Shown: positions 1-6,945 of the stretch, one piece after another
How the letters are laid out: each line of letters opens with the position of its first letter
How positions within the stretch are numbered: the stretch's first letter is position 1
NCBI GenBank assembly: GCA_964493515.1
Contig: CAZBNJ010000041.1
Coordinates: 1 to 15,990, forward strand
Origin: CANRIN01 sp964493515
GTDB taxonomy: Bacteria > Bacillota > Clostridia > Oscillospirales > JAAYOS01
DNA length: 15,990 nt
Direction: 5' to 3'
Program-made: the position numbers and the translations under genes
Notes under the pieces: generated by a model
Database searches by the model: none
What the model saw: the letters and a program-made list of their open reading frames with translations, nothing else
Told to the model about the DNA's origin: nothing

Positions 1-96
1 CTCATAGTCCTTGCCGTAGTCGAGCGAACAGACGGCGTCCGGATATTCTGATTTCAGCGCCTCGATGCAGGCGAGTGCCTGTTTTTTCTTGTCCAT
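1..96 (-). CDS. nth: Probable endonuclease III, N-terminal fragment (cut by window edge)
   Basis: Partial minus-strand gene: the first 32 codons are present and the rest lies beyond the left edge. The visible protein begins MDKKKQALACIEALKSEYPD and continues AVCSLDYGKDYE. The helix followed by a PDAxCSLDY stretch matches, from memory, the N-terminus of clostridial endonuclease III, the base-excision-repair glycosylase/AP lyase that removes oxidised pyrimidines. The diagnostic helix-hairpin-helix and the 4Fe-4S cysteines would lie outside the window, so the call rests on this short stretch. The start is well supported: a GGAGGTGA ribosome site sits six bases before the ATG, and a good promoter lies further upstream. 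It is divergent from glyA. Confidence 0.72.
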   Translation of the reverse strand, partial: MDKKKQALACIEALKSEYPDAVCSLDYGKDYE

Positions 97-102
97 GTTC
101 AA

Positions 103-110
103 TCACCTCC
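103..110 (-). promoter_or_regulatory. Ribosome binding site of the nth-like gene
   Basis: The minus strand reads GGAGGTGA, a near-perfect anti-16S match, six bases before the ATG at 96-94. It fixes the start of the partial gene. Confidence 0.85.
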
Positions 111-119
111 GTGCGACCG

Positions 120-148
120 ATTGTAACACATTTCGCGTCAAGTTTCAA
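120..148 (-). promoter_or_regulatory. Sigma-A type promoter of the nth-like gene
   Basis: On the minus strand TTGAAA (148-143) and TACAAT (125-120) are separated by exactly 17 bases. Both boxes match the housekeeping consensus at five of six positions. The -10 box lies 23 bases before the start codon, so the leader would be short. Confidence 0.75.
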
Positions 149-170
149 GCGCGGAGGCGATGAATATAAT
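142..170 (+). promoter_or_regulatory. Probable glyA promoter
   Basis: A perfect TATAAT lies at 165-170. The -35 region is weak: GTTTCA (142-147) with a 17-base spacer, or TTTCAA (143-148) with 16. Either option overlaps the -35 box of the divergent promoter on the other strand. The -10 box is clear; the -35 assignment is uncertain. Confidence 0.6.
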
Positions 171-189
171 ATAACCGATTAACAGCGAA

Positions 190-195
190 AGGGAG
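190..195 (+). promoter_or_regulatory. Ribosome binding site deciding the glyA start
   Basis: AGGGAG (190-195) lies eight bases before the ATG at 204. It overlaps the in-frame GTG at 195, which therefore has no usable spacing. This favours ATG 204 as the start. Confidence 0.7.
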
Positions 196-203
196 TGTCC
201 GAG

Positions 204-1445
204 ATGGTCGAAAAGGTTCTTGAATTCCTCACAAACGCCGACCCTGAGGTGGGCAAAGCTATCGAAAAGGAGCTTATGCGCCAGCGCCGCAACATCGAGC
301 TTATCGCGTCGGAGAACATCGTAAGCGAGGCGGTCATGCTCGCGGCGGCGAACGTGATGACCAACAAATACGCCGAGGGTACGCCGAAAAAGCGCTACTA
401 CGGCGGCTGCGAGTATGTAGACGAGCTGGAGAACCTCGCACGCAAGCGCGCCTGTGAGCTGTTCGGCGCGGATCACGCGAACGTCCAGCCGCACTCGGGC
501 GCGCAGGCGAACATGGCGGTGTTCTACGCGTTTTTGCAGCCGGGGGACACGGTGCTCGGCATGAATCTCGCGCACGGCGGACACCTGTCTCACGGCAGCC
601 CCGCGAACATCTCGGGAAAGTATTTCAACGTCGTGCCCTACGGCATCGACGATGAGACGCACCGCATCAACTACGACGAGGTCCGCGCGCTCGCGCTTGA
701 GCACAAACCGAAGCTCATCGTCGCGGGAGCGAGCGCGTATCCGCGCGTGATAGACTTCGAGAAGTTCGCGGAGATAGCCCGCGAGGTCGGCGCGATACTG
801 ATGGTGGACATGGCGCACATCGCGGGACTGGTCGCCGCGGGCGAGCATCCGAGCCCCGTGCCCTACGCCGATGTGGTGACCACCACCACTCACAAGACGC
901 TGCGCGGTCCGCGCGGAGGACTTATCCTCTGCAAGAAGGAGCATGCAAAGACGATAGACAAGGCGGTGTTCCCCGGCATACAGGGCGGCCCGCTCGAACA
1001 CATCATCGCAGCCAAGGCGGTCTGCTTTGGGGAGGCTGCAAAGCCGGAGTTCAGGGAGTATCAGCATCGCGTGGTCGAAAACGCGGCTGCGCTCGCGGAC
1101 GGACTGCTTCGGCGCGGATTCGACCTTGTCAGCGGCGGCACCGACAATCATCTCATGCTTGTCGACCTGAGGAATTTCGGCGTTACCGGCAAGGAGATGG
1201 AGGCGCGGCTGGACGATGTCCACATCACCGCGAACAAGAACGCGATACCCAACGACCCGGAAAGCCCGTTTGTCACAAGCGGCATCCGTGTCGGCACGCC
1301 GGCGATAACCACGCGCGGATTTGTGAGAGCCGACATGGACAAGGTCGCCGAGCTGATTCATCTCACCGCGACCGAATATCCCGCAAAGACCGACTATATT
1401 CGCGCGGAGGTCGCGAATTTGTGCGACAAATACCCGATATATTGA
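204..1445 (+). CDS. glyA: Serine hydroxymethyltransferase
   Basis: PLP enzyme interconverting serine plus tetrahydrofolate with glycine plus 5,10-methylene-tetrahydrofolate; it is the main cytosolic source of one-carbon units for purine, thymidylate and methionine synthesis. The 413-residue product has the usual family length. Visible landmarks are ELIASENIVSEAV near residue 33, the YAEGTPKKRYYGG substrate-binding loop, HSGAQAN, VDMAHIAGLVAAG and the PLP lysine in TTTTHKTLRGPRGG (K231). The C-terminal SGIRVGTPAITTRG motif is intact. ATG 204 is preferred over the in-frame GTG at 195 because AGGGAG ends eight bases before the ATG. It appears to be a single-gene transcript, with its own promoter and a strong terminator. 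No riboswitch-like leader fits in the short upstream region. Confidence 0.97.
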   Translation: MVEKVLEFLTNADPEVGKAIEKELMRQRRNIELIASENIVSEAVMLAAANVMTNKYAEGTPKKRYYGGCEYVDELENLARKRACELFGADHANVQPHSGAQANMAVFYAFLQPGDTVLGMNLAHGGHLSHGSPANISGKYFNVVPYGIDDETHRINYDEVRALALEHKPKLIVAGASAYPRVIDFEKFAEIAREVGAILMVDMAHIAGLVAAGEHPSPVPYADVVTTTTHKTLRGPRGGLILCKKEHAKTIDKAVFPGIQGGPLEHIIAAKAVCFGEAAKPEFREYQHRVVENAAALADGLLRRGFDLVSGGTDNHLMLVDLRNFGVTGKEMEARLDDVHITANKNAIPNDPESPFVTSGIRVGTPAITTRGFVRADMDKVAELIHLTATEYPAKTDYIRAEVANLCDKYPIY

Positions 1446-1458
1446 TAAAACCGAGTGA

Positions 1459-1487
1459 GGAGAAGGGCGAAAGCCCTTCTCTCTTTG
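1459..1487 (+). terminator. Intrinsic terminator after glyA
   Basis: AGAAGGGC (1461-1468) pairs perfectly with GCCCTTCT (1473-1480) around a GAAA tetraloop. The stem extends by a G-C pair and a G-U pair (1459-1460 with 1481-1482). A short pyrimidine-rich tail, CTCTTT, follows. It begins 13 bases after the glyA stop codon and separates glyA from rarA. Confidence 0.88.
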
Positions 1488-1507
1488 TATAGTCAGTGTT
1501 TTTTCTG

Positions 1508-1536
1508 TTGCACCGACCGCGCTTTTGGGGTATAAT
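1508..1536 (+). promoter_or_regulatory. Sigma-A type promoter of rarA
   Basis: TTGCAC (1508-1513), a 17-base spacer, then a perfect TATAAT (1531-1536). The -10 box lies 25 bases before the chosen ATG, giving a very short leader. It lies just downstream of the glyA terminator. Confidence 0.85.
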
Positions 1537-1545
1537 CTGACAGGG

Positions 1546-1553
1546 AAGGGAGG
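1546..1553 (+). promoter_or_regulatory. Ribosome binding site deciding the rarA start
   Basis: AAGGGAGG ends eight bases before the ATG at 1562 but only two bases before the in-frame ATG at 1556, which favours the second ATG. Confidence 0.7.
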
Positions 1554-1561
1554 CGATGGCA

Positions 1562-2827
1562 ATGTACCAGCCGCTTGCGGACAGGCTTCGTCCGCAGACG
1601 CTCGACGAGGTATACGGTCAGCGGCACATTCTCGGCGAGGATGGGCTGCTTCGGCGTATAATCGCCAGCGGACAGATACCGAACATGATATTCTACGGTC
1701 CGTCCGGCTCGGGCAAGACTACCGTCGCGAACATCATCGCGCGCGAGACCAACCGCGAGCTGCGCAAGCTGAACGCGACCACCGCGTCGCTCAGCGACAT
1801 AAAGGAGATAATCGCCGAGCTGGATACGTTCCTTGTGCCTAACGGCGTGCTTCTTTATCTCGACGAGATACAGTATTTCAACAAAAAACAGCAGCAGTCG
1901 CTGCTCGAGTTCATCGAAAACGGAAAGATAACGCTCATCGCGTCCACCACCGAAAATCCGTACTTCTATGTCTACAACGCCGTGCTCTCCCGCTCGACCG
2001 TGTTCGAGTTCAAGGAGCTGACGGCGGAGGATGTCGCGACCGCCGTCCGCCGCGCGATAACATACGCAAAGGAGGACTTCGGCGACGCGGACATCGAGGA
2101 CGGCGTAGTCGAGCATATAGCGTCCTGTTCGGGCGGCGACGTGCGAAAGTCGGTGAACGCGGTCGAGCTGCTGTTCACCGCCGCCGCGCGAGGGAAGGAC
2201 GACCGCCTGAAGATCACCCTTGCCGACGCGCAGATAGCCGCACAGCGCAGCGCCATGCACTATGACCGCGACGGCGACCAGCACTACGACGCGGTGTCGG
2301 CGCTTATGAAGTCGCTGCGCGGTTCGGACGTGGACGCGGCGCTGCACTACCTCGCGCGACTGCTTGTTGCTGGAGACCTCGCGGGCGCGTGCCGAAGGAT
2401 ACTCTGCTCGGCATCGGAGGATGTCGGCATGGCGTATCCGCAGGCGGTACAGATAGTCAAGGCGTGCGTGGACAGCGCGCTGCAGCTTGGGCTTCCCGAG
2501 GCGCAGCTTCCTCTTGCCGAGGCGGTGGTGCTGCTTGCCACCGCGCCAAAGTCGAACAGCTCGGCGGAGGGCATATGGGCGGCGATGAGCGACGTGCGGA
2601 ACGGCAAAGCCGGTCCGATACCGCGCGAGCTGCAGAACGTACACGCGGACGGCACCGGATTTGAGCGCGAGCAGGGCTATAAATATCCGCACAGCTATCC
2701 AAACCACTGGGTGGAGCAGCAGTATCTGCCCGAAAACCTGGTCGGCACGAAATACTACAAGTTCGGCGACAACAAGAACGAGCAGGCCGCCGCCGAATAC
2801 TGGAGGAAGATAAAGGGCGAATCTTAG
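1562..2827 (+). CDS. rarA: Replication-associated recombination protein A (RarA/MgsA family AAA+ ATPase)
   Basis: Cytosolic AAA+ ATPase related to clamp loaders and to eukaryotic WRNIP1, acting at stalled replication forks. The product is 421 residues from ATG 1562, the usual size. The N-terminus carries the family phrase ADRLRPQTLDEVYGQ, then Walker A GPSGSGKT (residues 46-53), Walker B LLYLDEIQ (D101, E102), sensor 1 ASTTENP and an SRSTVFEF stretch. The C-terminal tetramerisation region is recognisable from YKYPHSYPNHWVEQQYLP, a RarA hallmark that separates it from RuvB and DnaX. ATG 1556 is a possible start, but it lies only two bases from the ribosome site. The gene has its own promoter; no clear terminator follows, so some read-through into pyrH is possible. 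Confidence 0.95.
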   Translation: MYQPLADRLRPQTLDEVYGQRHILGEDGLLRRIIASGQIPNMIFYGPSGSGKTTVANIIARETNRELRKLNATTASLSDIKEIIAELDTFLVPNGVLLYLDEIQYFNKKQQQSLLEFIENGKITLIASTTENPYFYVYNAVLSRSTVFEFKELTAEDVATAVRRAITYAKEDFGDADIEDGVVEHIASCSGGDVRKSVNAVELLFTAAARGKDDRLKITLADAQIAAQRSAMHYDRDGDQHYDAVSALMKSLRGSDVDAALHYLARLLVAGDLAGACRRILCSASEDVGMAYPQAVQIVKACVDSALQLGLPEAQLPLAEAVVLLATAPKSNSSAEGIWAAMSDVRNGKAGPIPRELQNVHADGTGFEREQGYKYPHSYPNHWVEQQYLPENLVGTKYYKFGDNKNEQAAAEYWRKIKGES

Positions 2828-2847
2828 ACAAAAACGCTGCTGCGGGC

Positions 2848-2876
2848 TTGATTATTTCGCCGCTATAATGTAGAAT
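2848..2876 (+). promoter_or_regulatory. Promoter region of the pyrH-polC operon
   Basis: TTGATT (2848-2853) and TAGAAT (2871-2876) are 17 bases apart, a reasonable sigma-A pair. A perfect TATAAT also lies at 2864-2869, but no -35-like sequence sits at a normal distance from it. Which -10 is used cannot be decided by reading. This is the only convincing promoter seen for the eight-gene operon. Confidence 0.65.
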
Positions 2877-2908
2877 AACAGGGAGAATATGTTAAGGAGA
2901 GTGGTGGC

Positions 2909-3625
2909 ATGGGTCTCAAGTATAAGCGCGTGCTTCTCAAGGTGTCCGGAGAGGCGCTTGCGGGCGATCGCCATTTCGGACTGGATATCGACGTTATCCG
3001 CTCGGTCTGCTCGGTCATAAAGGACTGCGTGGACGAGGGCGCGGAGATAGGCGTCGTCGTCGGAGGCGGAAACTTCTGGCGCGGAGTTAAGGACGGCGGC
3101 GGCAAGGTGGAGCGCACCCGCGCCGATCACATGGGAATGCTCGCGACCTCGATAAACGCCCTGGCACTTGCCGACGCGCTTGAGAAGATGGGCGTGGATG
3201 TGCGCGTGCAGACCGCCATCGAGATGCGCGCCATCGCCGAGCCGTATGTGCGGCTGAAGGCGTGCCGCCATCTGAAAAAGGGACGCGTCGTCATCTTCGG
3301 CTGCGGTACCGGCAATCCGTACTTCTCCACCGACACGGCTGCGATACTGCGCGCGGCGGAGATAAACGCCGACATCGTGCTGCTTGCCAAGAACATTGAC
3401 GGCGTGTACACCGCAGACCCAGCGAAGGACCCGACAGCCAAGCGCTACGACGAGCTGAGCTACGACGAGATGCTGCAGAAGCACCTGCTCGCGATGGATC
3501 TCACCGCGACGTCGCTTTCGATGGACAACTCGATACCGGTGCTTCTGTTCGCGCTGAGCGACCCGGAGAACATACACCGCGCGCTGAAGGGCGAGAAGGT
3601 CGGCACTCTGGTGCGTGGAAACTGA
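2909..3625 (+). CDS. pyrH: UMP kinase
   Basis: Phosphorylates UMP to UDP with ATP in pyrimidine nucleotide synthesis; it is a hexameric amino-acid-kinase-fold enzyme, unlike eukaryotic UMP/CMP kinase. The 238-residue product has the normal length. The N-terminal KRVLLKVSGEALAGD stretch, the glycine loop VVVGGGNFWRG, RTRADHMGMLAT, the FGCGTGNPYFSTDTAA motif and KNIDGVYTADP are all intact. An AAGGAG site lies nine bases before the ATG. It leads the long operon. In many Bacillota rpsB and tsf come directly before pyrH; here the preceding gene is rarA, and the operon starts with pyrH from its own promoter. frr follows after 46 bases. Confidence 0.97.
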   Translation: MGLKYKRVLLKVSGEALAGDRHFGLDIDVIRSVCSVIKDCVDEGAEIGVVVGGGNFWRGVKDGGGKVERTRADHMGMLATSINALALADALEKMGVDVRVQTAIEMRAIAEPYVRLKACRHLKKGRVVIFGCGTGNPYFSTDTAAILRAAEINADIVLLAKNIDGVYTADPAKDPTAKRYDELSYDEMLQKHLLAMDLTATSLSMDNSIPVLLFALSDPENIHRALKGEKVGTLVRGN

Positions 3626-3671
3626 ACGATAGGATAACAGGTACATCCAAAAAACGAGAGGAGATACTATT

Positions 3672-4220
3672 ATGGCAGACAAGAACTATGAGAGCAAGAT
3701 GGATAAGACCATAAGCAGCTTCAGAGAGCGGCTTAATTCGGTGCGCGCAGGTCGCGCAAATCCCACGGTGCTCGACCGCATAACCGTCGACTATTACGGC
3801 GCGGCGACCCCGATACAGCAGGTGGGCACCGTCTCGACGCCCGACCCGCGCACGATAATGATACAGCCGTGGGACGCGTCGATACTCAAGGAGATTGAAA
3901 GGGCAATTCAGTCCTCCGACCTGGGCATAAATCCCCAGAACGACGGCAAGGTTATCCGCATTATCTTCCCGCAGCTTACCGAGGAGCGCCGTAAGGAACT
4001 CACAAAGCTGGTCAAGAAGTACGCCGAGGAAACAAAGGTCACCGTCCGCAATGTGCGCCGCGAGGCGATGGACGAGTACAAGAAGCAGCAGAAGAACTCG
4101 GAGATAACCGAGGACGATCAGAAGAAGCTTGAGAAGGATCTCCAGGACCTGACCGACAAGAAGGTCAAGGAGATAGACAAGATAGCCGAGGAAAAGGAAA
4201 AGGAGCTGCTCACCGTCTGA
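3672..4220 (+). CDS. frr: Ribosome recycling factor
   Basis: Works with EF-G to split the post-termination ribosome into subunits after peptide release. The 182-residue protein has the family length and a highly charged composition typical of the three-helix bundle of domain I. Recognisable phrases are the SVRAGRANPTVLDRI region near residue 24, YYGAATPIQQVGTVS (domain II), PWDASILKEIERAI, SDLGINPQNDGKVIRI and LTEERRKELTKLVKK. A GAGAGGAG site lies upstream of the ATG. The stop codon shares one base with the uppS start, so the next gene is probably translated by coupled re-initiation. Confidence 0.97.
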   Translation: MADKNYESKMDKTISSFRERLNSVRAGRANPTVLDRITVDYYGAATPIQQVGTVSTPDPRTIMIQPWDASILKEIERAIQSSDLGINPQNDGKVIRIIFPQLTEERRKELTKLVKKYAEETKVTVRNVRREAMDEYKKQQKNSEITEDDQKKLEKDLQDLTDKKVKEIDKIAEEKEKELLTV

Positions 4221-4969
4221 TGGGACTGTTCGGACGCAAAAGAGAGAGGAAAAGCCTGGCGGGGCATACGATTGTCCCCGAGCACATCGCGATAATACTC
4301 GACGGCAACGGACGCTGGGCAAAGAAGCGCGGGCTTCCGCGCACGGCGGGTCATGCCGCCGGAGCCGAGACCTTCCGCCGAATCGGGACCTACTGCCGCG
4401 ACATAGGCGTGAAATATCTCACCGCCTACGCGTTTTCGACCGAGAACTGGAAGCGCTCGGCGGAGGAAGTGGACGCGATATGGTCGCTGCTCTACAAGTA
4501 CCTCACCGAGACGCTTGAGCGGATGGAGACCGAGAGGGTCAAGGTGAAGATACTCGGCTCGCGTGAGGGTATGCCCGAGCGTGTTCGCTCACTTCTCGTG
4601 GACATCGACAAAAAGGCGGAGACAATAGACGGCATAACGCTGTGCCTCTGCATAAACTACGGCTCGCGCGACGAGATAACGCACGCCGTGCGCGCCATAT
4701 GCGAGGAGTGCGCCGCGGGAAGGCTAGACCCGCAGGATGTGGACGCCGACATGATAGCGTCCCGGCTATACTCGGCGGGCATCCCTGACCCCGACCTGGT
4801 CATTCGGCCGAGCGGGGAGAAGCGGCTGTCAAACTTCCTGATATGGCAGAGCACATATTCCGAGCTGTACTTTTGCGACACCCTCTGGCCCGATTTCAAG
4901 CCGGAGGATATAGACCTCGCTATCGAGGATTACAGCCGCCGCGACCGACGTTACGGCGGAGTCAAGTAG
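4220..4969 (+). CDS. uppS: Isoprenyl transferase (undecaprenyl diphosphate synthase)
   Basis: Cis-prenyltransferase condensing isopentenyl diphosphate onto farnesyl diphosphate to make undecaprenyl diphosphate, the lipid carrier for peptidoglycan and other wall polymers. The 249-residue product has the normal length. Hallmarks are HIAIILDGNGRWAKKRG with the catalytic Asp at residue 28, the AGHAAGAE loop, YAFSTENWKRS, the NYGSRDEI segment, and PDPDLVIRPSGEKRLSNFL followed by IWQSTYSELYF near the C-terminus. It overlaps frr by one base (TGATG). It uses isoprenoid units made by the pathway to which the downstream dxr and ispG belong, so supply and use are encoded together. The exact product chain length cannot be read from the sequence. 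Confidence 0.96.
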   Translation: MGLFGRKRERKSLAGHTIVPEHIAIILDGNGRWAKKRGLPRTAGHAAGAETFRRIGTYCRDIGVKYLTAYAFSTENWKRSAEEVDAIWSLLYKYLTETLERMETERVKVKILGSREGMPERVRSLLVDIDKKAETIDGITLCLCINYGSRDEITHAVRAICEECAAGRLDPQDVDADMIASRLYSAGIPDPDLVIRPSGEKRLSNFLIWQSTYSELYFCDTLWPDFKPEDIDLAIEDYSRRDRRYGGVK

Positions 4970-4975
4970 GAGGAG
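4968..4975 (+). promoter_or_regulatory. Ribosome binding site deciding the cdsA start
   Basis: AGGAGGAG overlaps the uppS stop codon and ends five bases before ATG 4981. It rules out a longer reading of cdsA from an ATG at 4843, which would overlap uppS by more than 120 bases and add a non-hydrophobic N-terminus. Confidence 0.8.
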
Positions 4976-4980
4976 CACAA

Positions 4981-5811
4981 ATGGGTATACGGACGCTTGG
5001 CGGCGCGGCGATGCTTGCCGTCCTCTGCGGGGTGGTGTTTTTCGCACCGCTCTGGGTGCTTCCCATCGCCATCGGGATACTGAGCGCGATAGGGGTACAC
5101 GAGATGCTCTGCGCCACCGGGATAATCCACATCAACAAGCGGATAATCGTCTACGCGATGCTCTTTGCGATGCTGGTACCTGCCTGGGTCTATTTTGGCG
5201 AGGGACAGAGCTGGGGCGTTGTGCTCGGACTGCTCGTGTACACGATGCTGCTGTTCCTCGAGGGCATGACCGGCTCGAAGGAGGCGTCGTTTGACAAGCT
5301 GTGCATAGCGTTCTTCGCGGGCGTTGCGATACCCTACTTTTTCAGCTCGTTTATACGCATAATCGCGCTGGGAGAGCGGTCGTTTGAGGGACGGCTGCTG
5401 CTCATCTACCCGGTGCTCGGAGCGTTCGGCTCGGATGTGTTCGCGTATCTGTTCGGGCGCGCGTTCGGAAAGCACAAGCTCGCGCCGGAGATAAGCCCGA
5501 ACAAGACGGTTGAAGGCTCGATAGCCGGATTTGTTATGGCTCCGGTCGTGTGCGTGCTCTACACCCTTGTGCTCGACATCCCGATGGGCTACACGATGAA
5601 CTACGGCTCGGCGCTGGTGATAGGCGTCGCGAGCGCGTTTGCGGGACAGCTCGGTGACCTGTCGCTGTCCTTTGTCAAGCGGCAGTCGGGCATAAAGGAT
5701 TTCGGTAAGATAATACCCGGACACGGCGGCGTGCTCGACCGGTTCGACAGCGTGCTGTTTACCGCGCCGCTCGTCGAGCTGCTGATGACGCTGTTTCCGA
5801 TAATGCTATGA
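4981..5811 (+). CDS. cdsA: Phosphatidate cytidylyltransferase (CDP-diglyceride synthase)
   Basis: Integral membrane enzyme that makes CDP-diacylglycerol from phosphatidate and CTP, the branch point for bacterial phospholipids. The 276-residue protein is strongly hydrophobic, with about seven or eight apparent membrane spans starting near residue 7. The C-terminal family signature is intact: GSDVFAYLFGRAFGKHKL, then SPNKTVEGSIAG, GQLGDLSLSFVKRQSGIKDF and GKIIPGHGGVLDRFDS (second metal-binding Asp about residue 253). The start follows an AGGAGGAG site directly after the uppS stop. The last four bases overlap the dxr start (ATGA), indicating coupling. Confidence 0.96.
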   Translation: MGIRTLGGAAMLAVLCGVVFFAPLWVLPIAIGILSAIGVHEMLCATGIIHINKRIIVYAMLFAMLVPAWVYFGEGQSWGVVLGLLVYTMLLFLEGMTGSKEASFDKLCIAFFAGVAIPYFFSSFIRIIALGERSFEGRLLLIYPVLGAFGSDVFAYLFGRAFGKHKLAPEISPNKTVEGSIAGFVMAPVVCVLYTLVLDIPMGYTMNYGSALVIGVASAFAGQLGDLSLSFVKRQSGIKDFGKIIPGHGGVLDRFDSVLFTAPLVELLMTLFPIML

Positions 5812-6941
5812 TAGAGACACTGACCCTGCTCGGAAGCACGGGCTCTATCGGAAAAAACGCGCTGCGTGCCGCAAAACGCCTTGGACTGCGCACAAAGGCA
5901 CTCGCAGCGGGTAAAAATGTTACAGAGATGGAAAACGCAGCTCGAGAGTTTTCTCCCGAGCTTGTCGCGTTATACGACGAGACTGCCGCAAGCGAGCTGC
6001 GTAAAAGGCTTGCGGACACGCCGATAAAGGTGTACGGAGGCACGGAGGGAGTGCTCGAAGCCGCGTCCGCAAAAGCCGACTGCTGTCTGAATGCGATAGT
6101 CGGAGCGGCGGGACTGCTTCCGACGCTTGCGGCGCTGGACAGCGTGAAGCGGCTGGCGCTCGCCAACAAGGAGACGCTGGTGATGGCGGGCGCTCATGTG
6201 CTGCGTATCGCGAGGGAAAAGGGCGTGGAGGTCATACCGGTCGACTCGGAGCACTCGGCGATATTCCAGTGCCTGTGCGGCGAGGAGAAGCGCATACGGC
6301 GGATAATTCTCACCGCGTCCGGCGGCCCGTTCTACGGCAAGATTGCGGCGGAGCTTGAGCATATGACTGCGGCGGAGGCGCTGAAGCACCCGAACTGGAG
6401 CATGGGCGCGAAGATCACGATAGACAGCGCGACGCTGATGAACAAGGGGCTTGAGCTTATCGAGGCGATGCACCTGTTTTCGGTCGCGCCGGAGAGCATA
6501 AAGATAGTCGTGCACCGCGAAAGCGTGCTGCACTCGGCGGTCGAGTTCAGCGACGGCGCGGTCGTAGGACAGATGGGCGTTCCCGATATGTCGATACCGA
6601 TACAGTACGCGCTGAGCTTTCCGCTGCGCGCGCCGACAGATCTTGAGCCGCTCGAGCTTGAAAAGTTCGGAAGTTTGAGCTTTTCGCTGCCCGACCGGCA
6701 TACATTTAGATGTTTGCCCCTTGCGGAACGCGCGGCGAAGCTCGGAGGCTCGGCGTGCGCGGCGCTAAACGCGGCAAACGAGGTCGCGGTCGCACGATTC
6801 CTTGAGGGAAAGATGGGTTTTCTCGACATTGCGGACACCGTCGAGCGGCTTTACGAGGGATATTCGGGCGACGCAAGTCCGCAGCGCGCGCTTGAGATAG
6901 ACCGAGAGGTGCGGGAAAAAGCGCTTGGGCTTTGGAGGTAA
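5808..6941 (+). CDS. dxr: 1-deoxy-D-xylulose 5-phosphate reductoisomerase
   Basis: Second step of the MEP pathway: rearranges and reduces DXP to 2-C-methyl-D-erythritol 4-phosphate with NADPH and a divalent metal. The 377-residue protein is near the usual length. It opens with the NADPH loop LTLLGSTGSIGKNALR, followed by LALANKETLVMAG, the metal-ligand motif PVDSEHSAIFQ (D146, E148), TASGGPF, HPNWSMGAKITIDSATLMNK with GLE (third acidic ligand E216) and the VVHRESVLHSAVEF segment with its active-site His. It overlaps cdsA by four bases. A GGAGG at its very end serves as ribosome site for rseP. With ispG further down the operon it shows that isoprenoids are made by the MEP route. Confidence 0.97.
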   Translation: MIETLTLLGSTGSIGKNALRAAKRLGLRTKALAAGKNVTEMENAAREFSPELVALYDETAASELRKRLADTPIKVYGGTEGVLEAASAKADCCLNAIVGAAGLLPTLAALDSVKRLALANKETLVMAGAHVLRIAREKGVEVIPVDSEHSAIFQCLCGEEKRIRRIILTASGGPFYGKIAAELEHMTAAEALKHPNWSMGAKITIDSATLMNKGLELIEAMHLFSVAPESIKIVVHRESVLHSAVEFSDGAVVGQMGVPDMSIPIQYALSFPLRAPTDLEPLELEKFGSLSFSLPDRHTFRCLPLAERAAKLGGSACAALNAANEVAVARFLEGKMGFLDIADTVERLYEGYSGDASPQRALEIDREVREKALGLWR

Positions 6942-6945
6942 TCTT

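Noticed and set aside
97..203. Riboswitch (glycine, THF or SAM type) upstream of glyA
   Set aside because: The region is short, mostly filled by two promoters, and leaves only about 30 bases between the -10 box and the start codon.
138..1562. 474-codon open frame on the minus strand opposite glyA
   Set aside because: Mirror frame in codon register with glyA; it also runs across the glyA terminator and promoter region.
2828..2863. Terminator between rarA and pyrH
   Set aside because: Only a four-base GCGG/CCGC pairing could be found, with no T-run; too weak to call.
3626..3671. Possible promoter or terminator between pyrH and frr
   Set aside because: The 46-base gap has no convincing -35/-10 pair and no hairpin; only the frr ribosome site is clear.
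4843..4980. Longer reading of cdsA from an upstream ATG
   Set aside because: It would overlap uppS heavily and add a charged, non-membrane N-terminus, whereas ATG 4981 has an AGGAGGAG site at the right distance.
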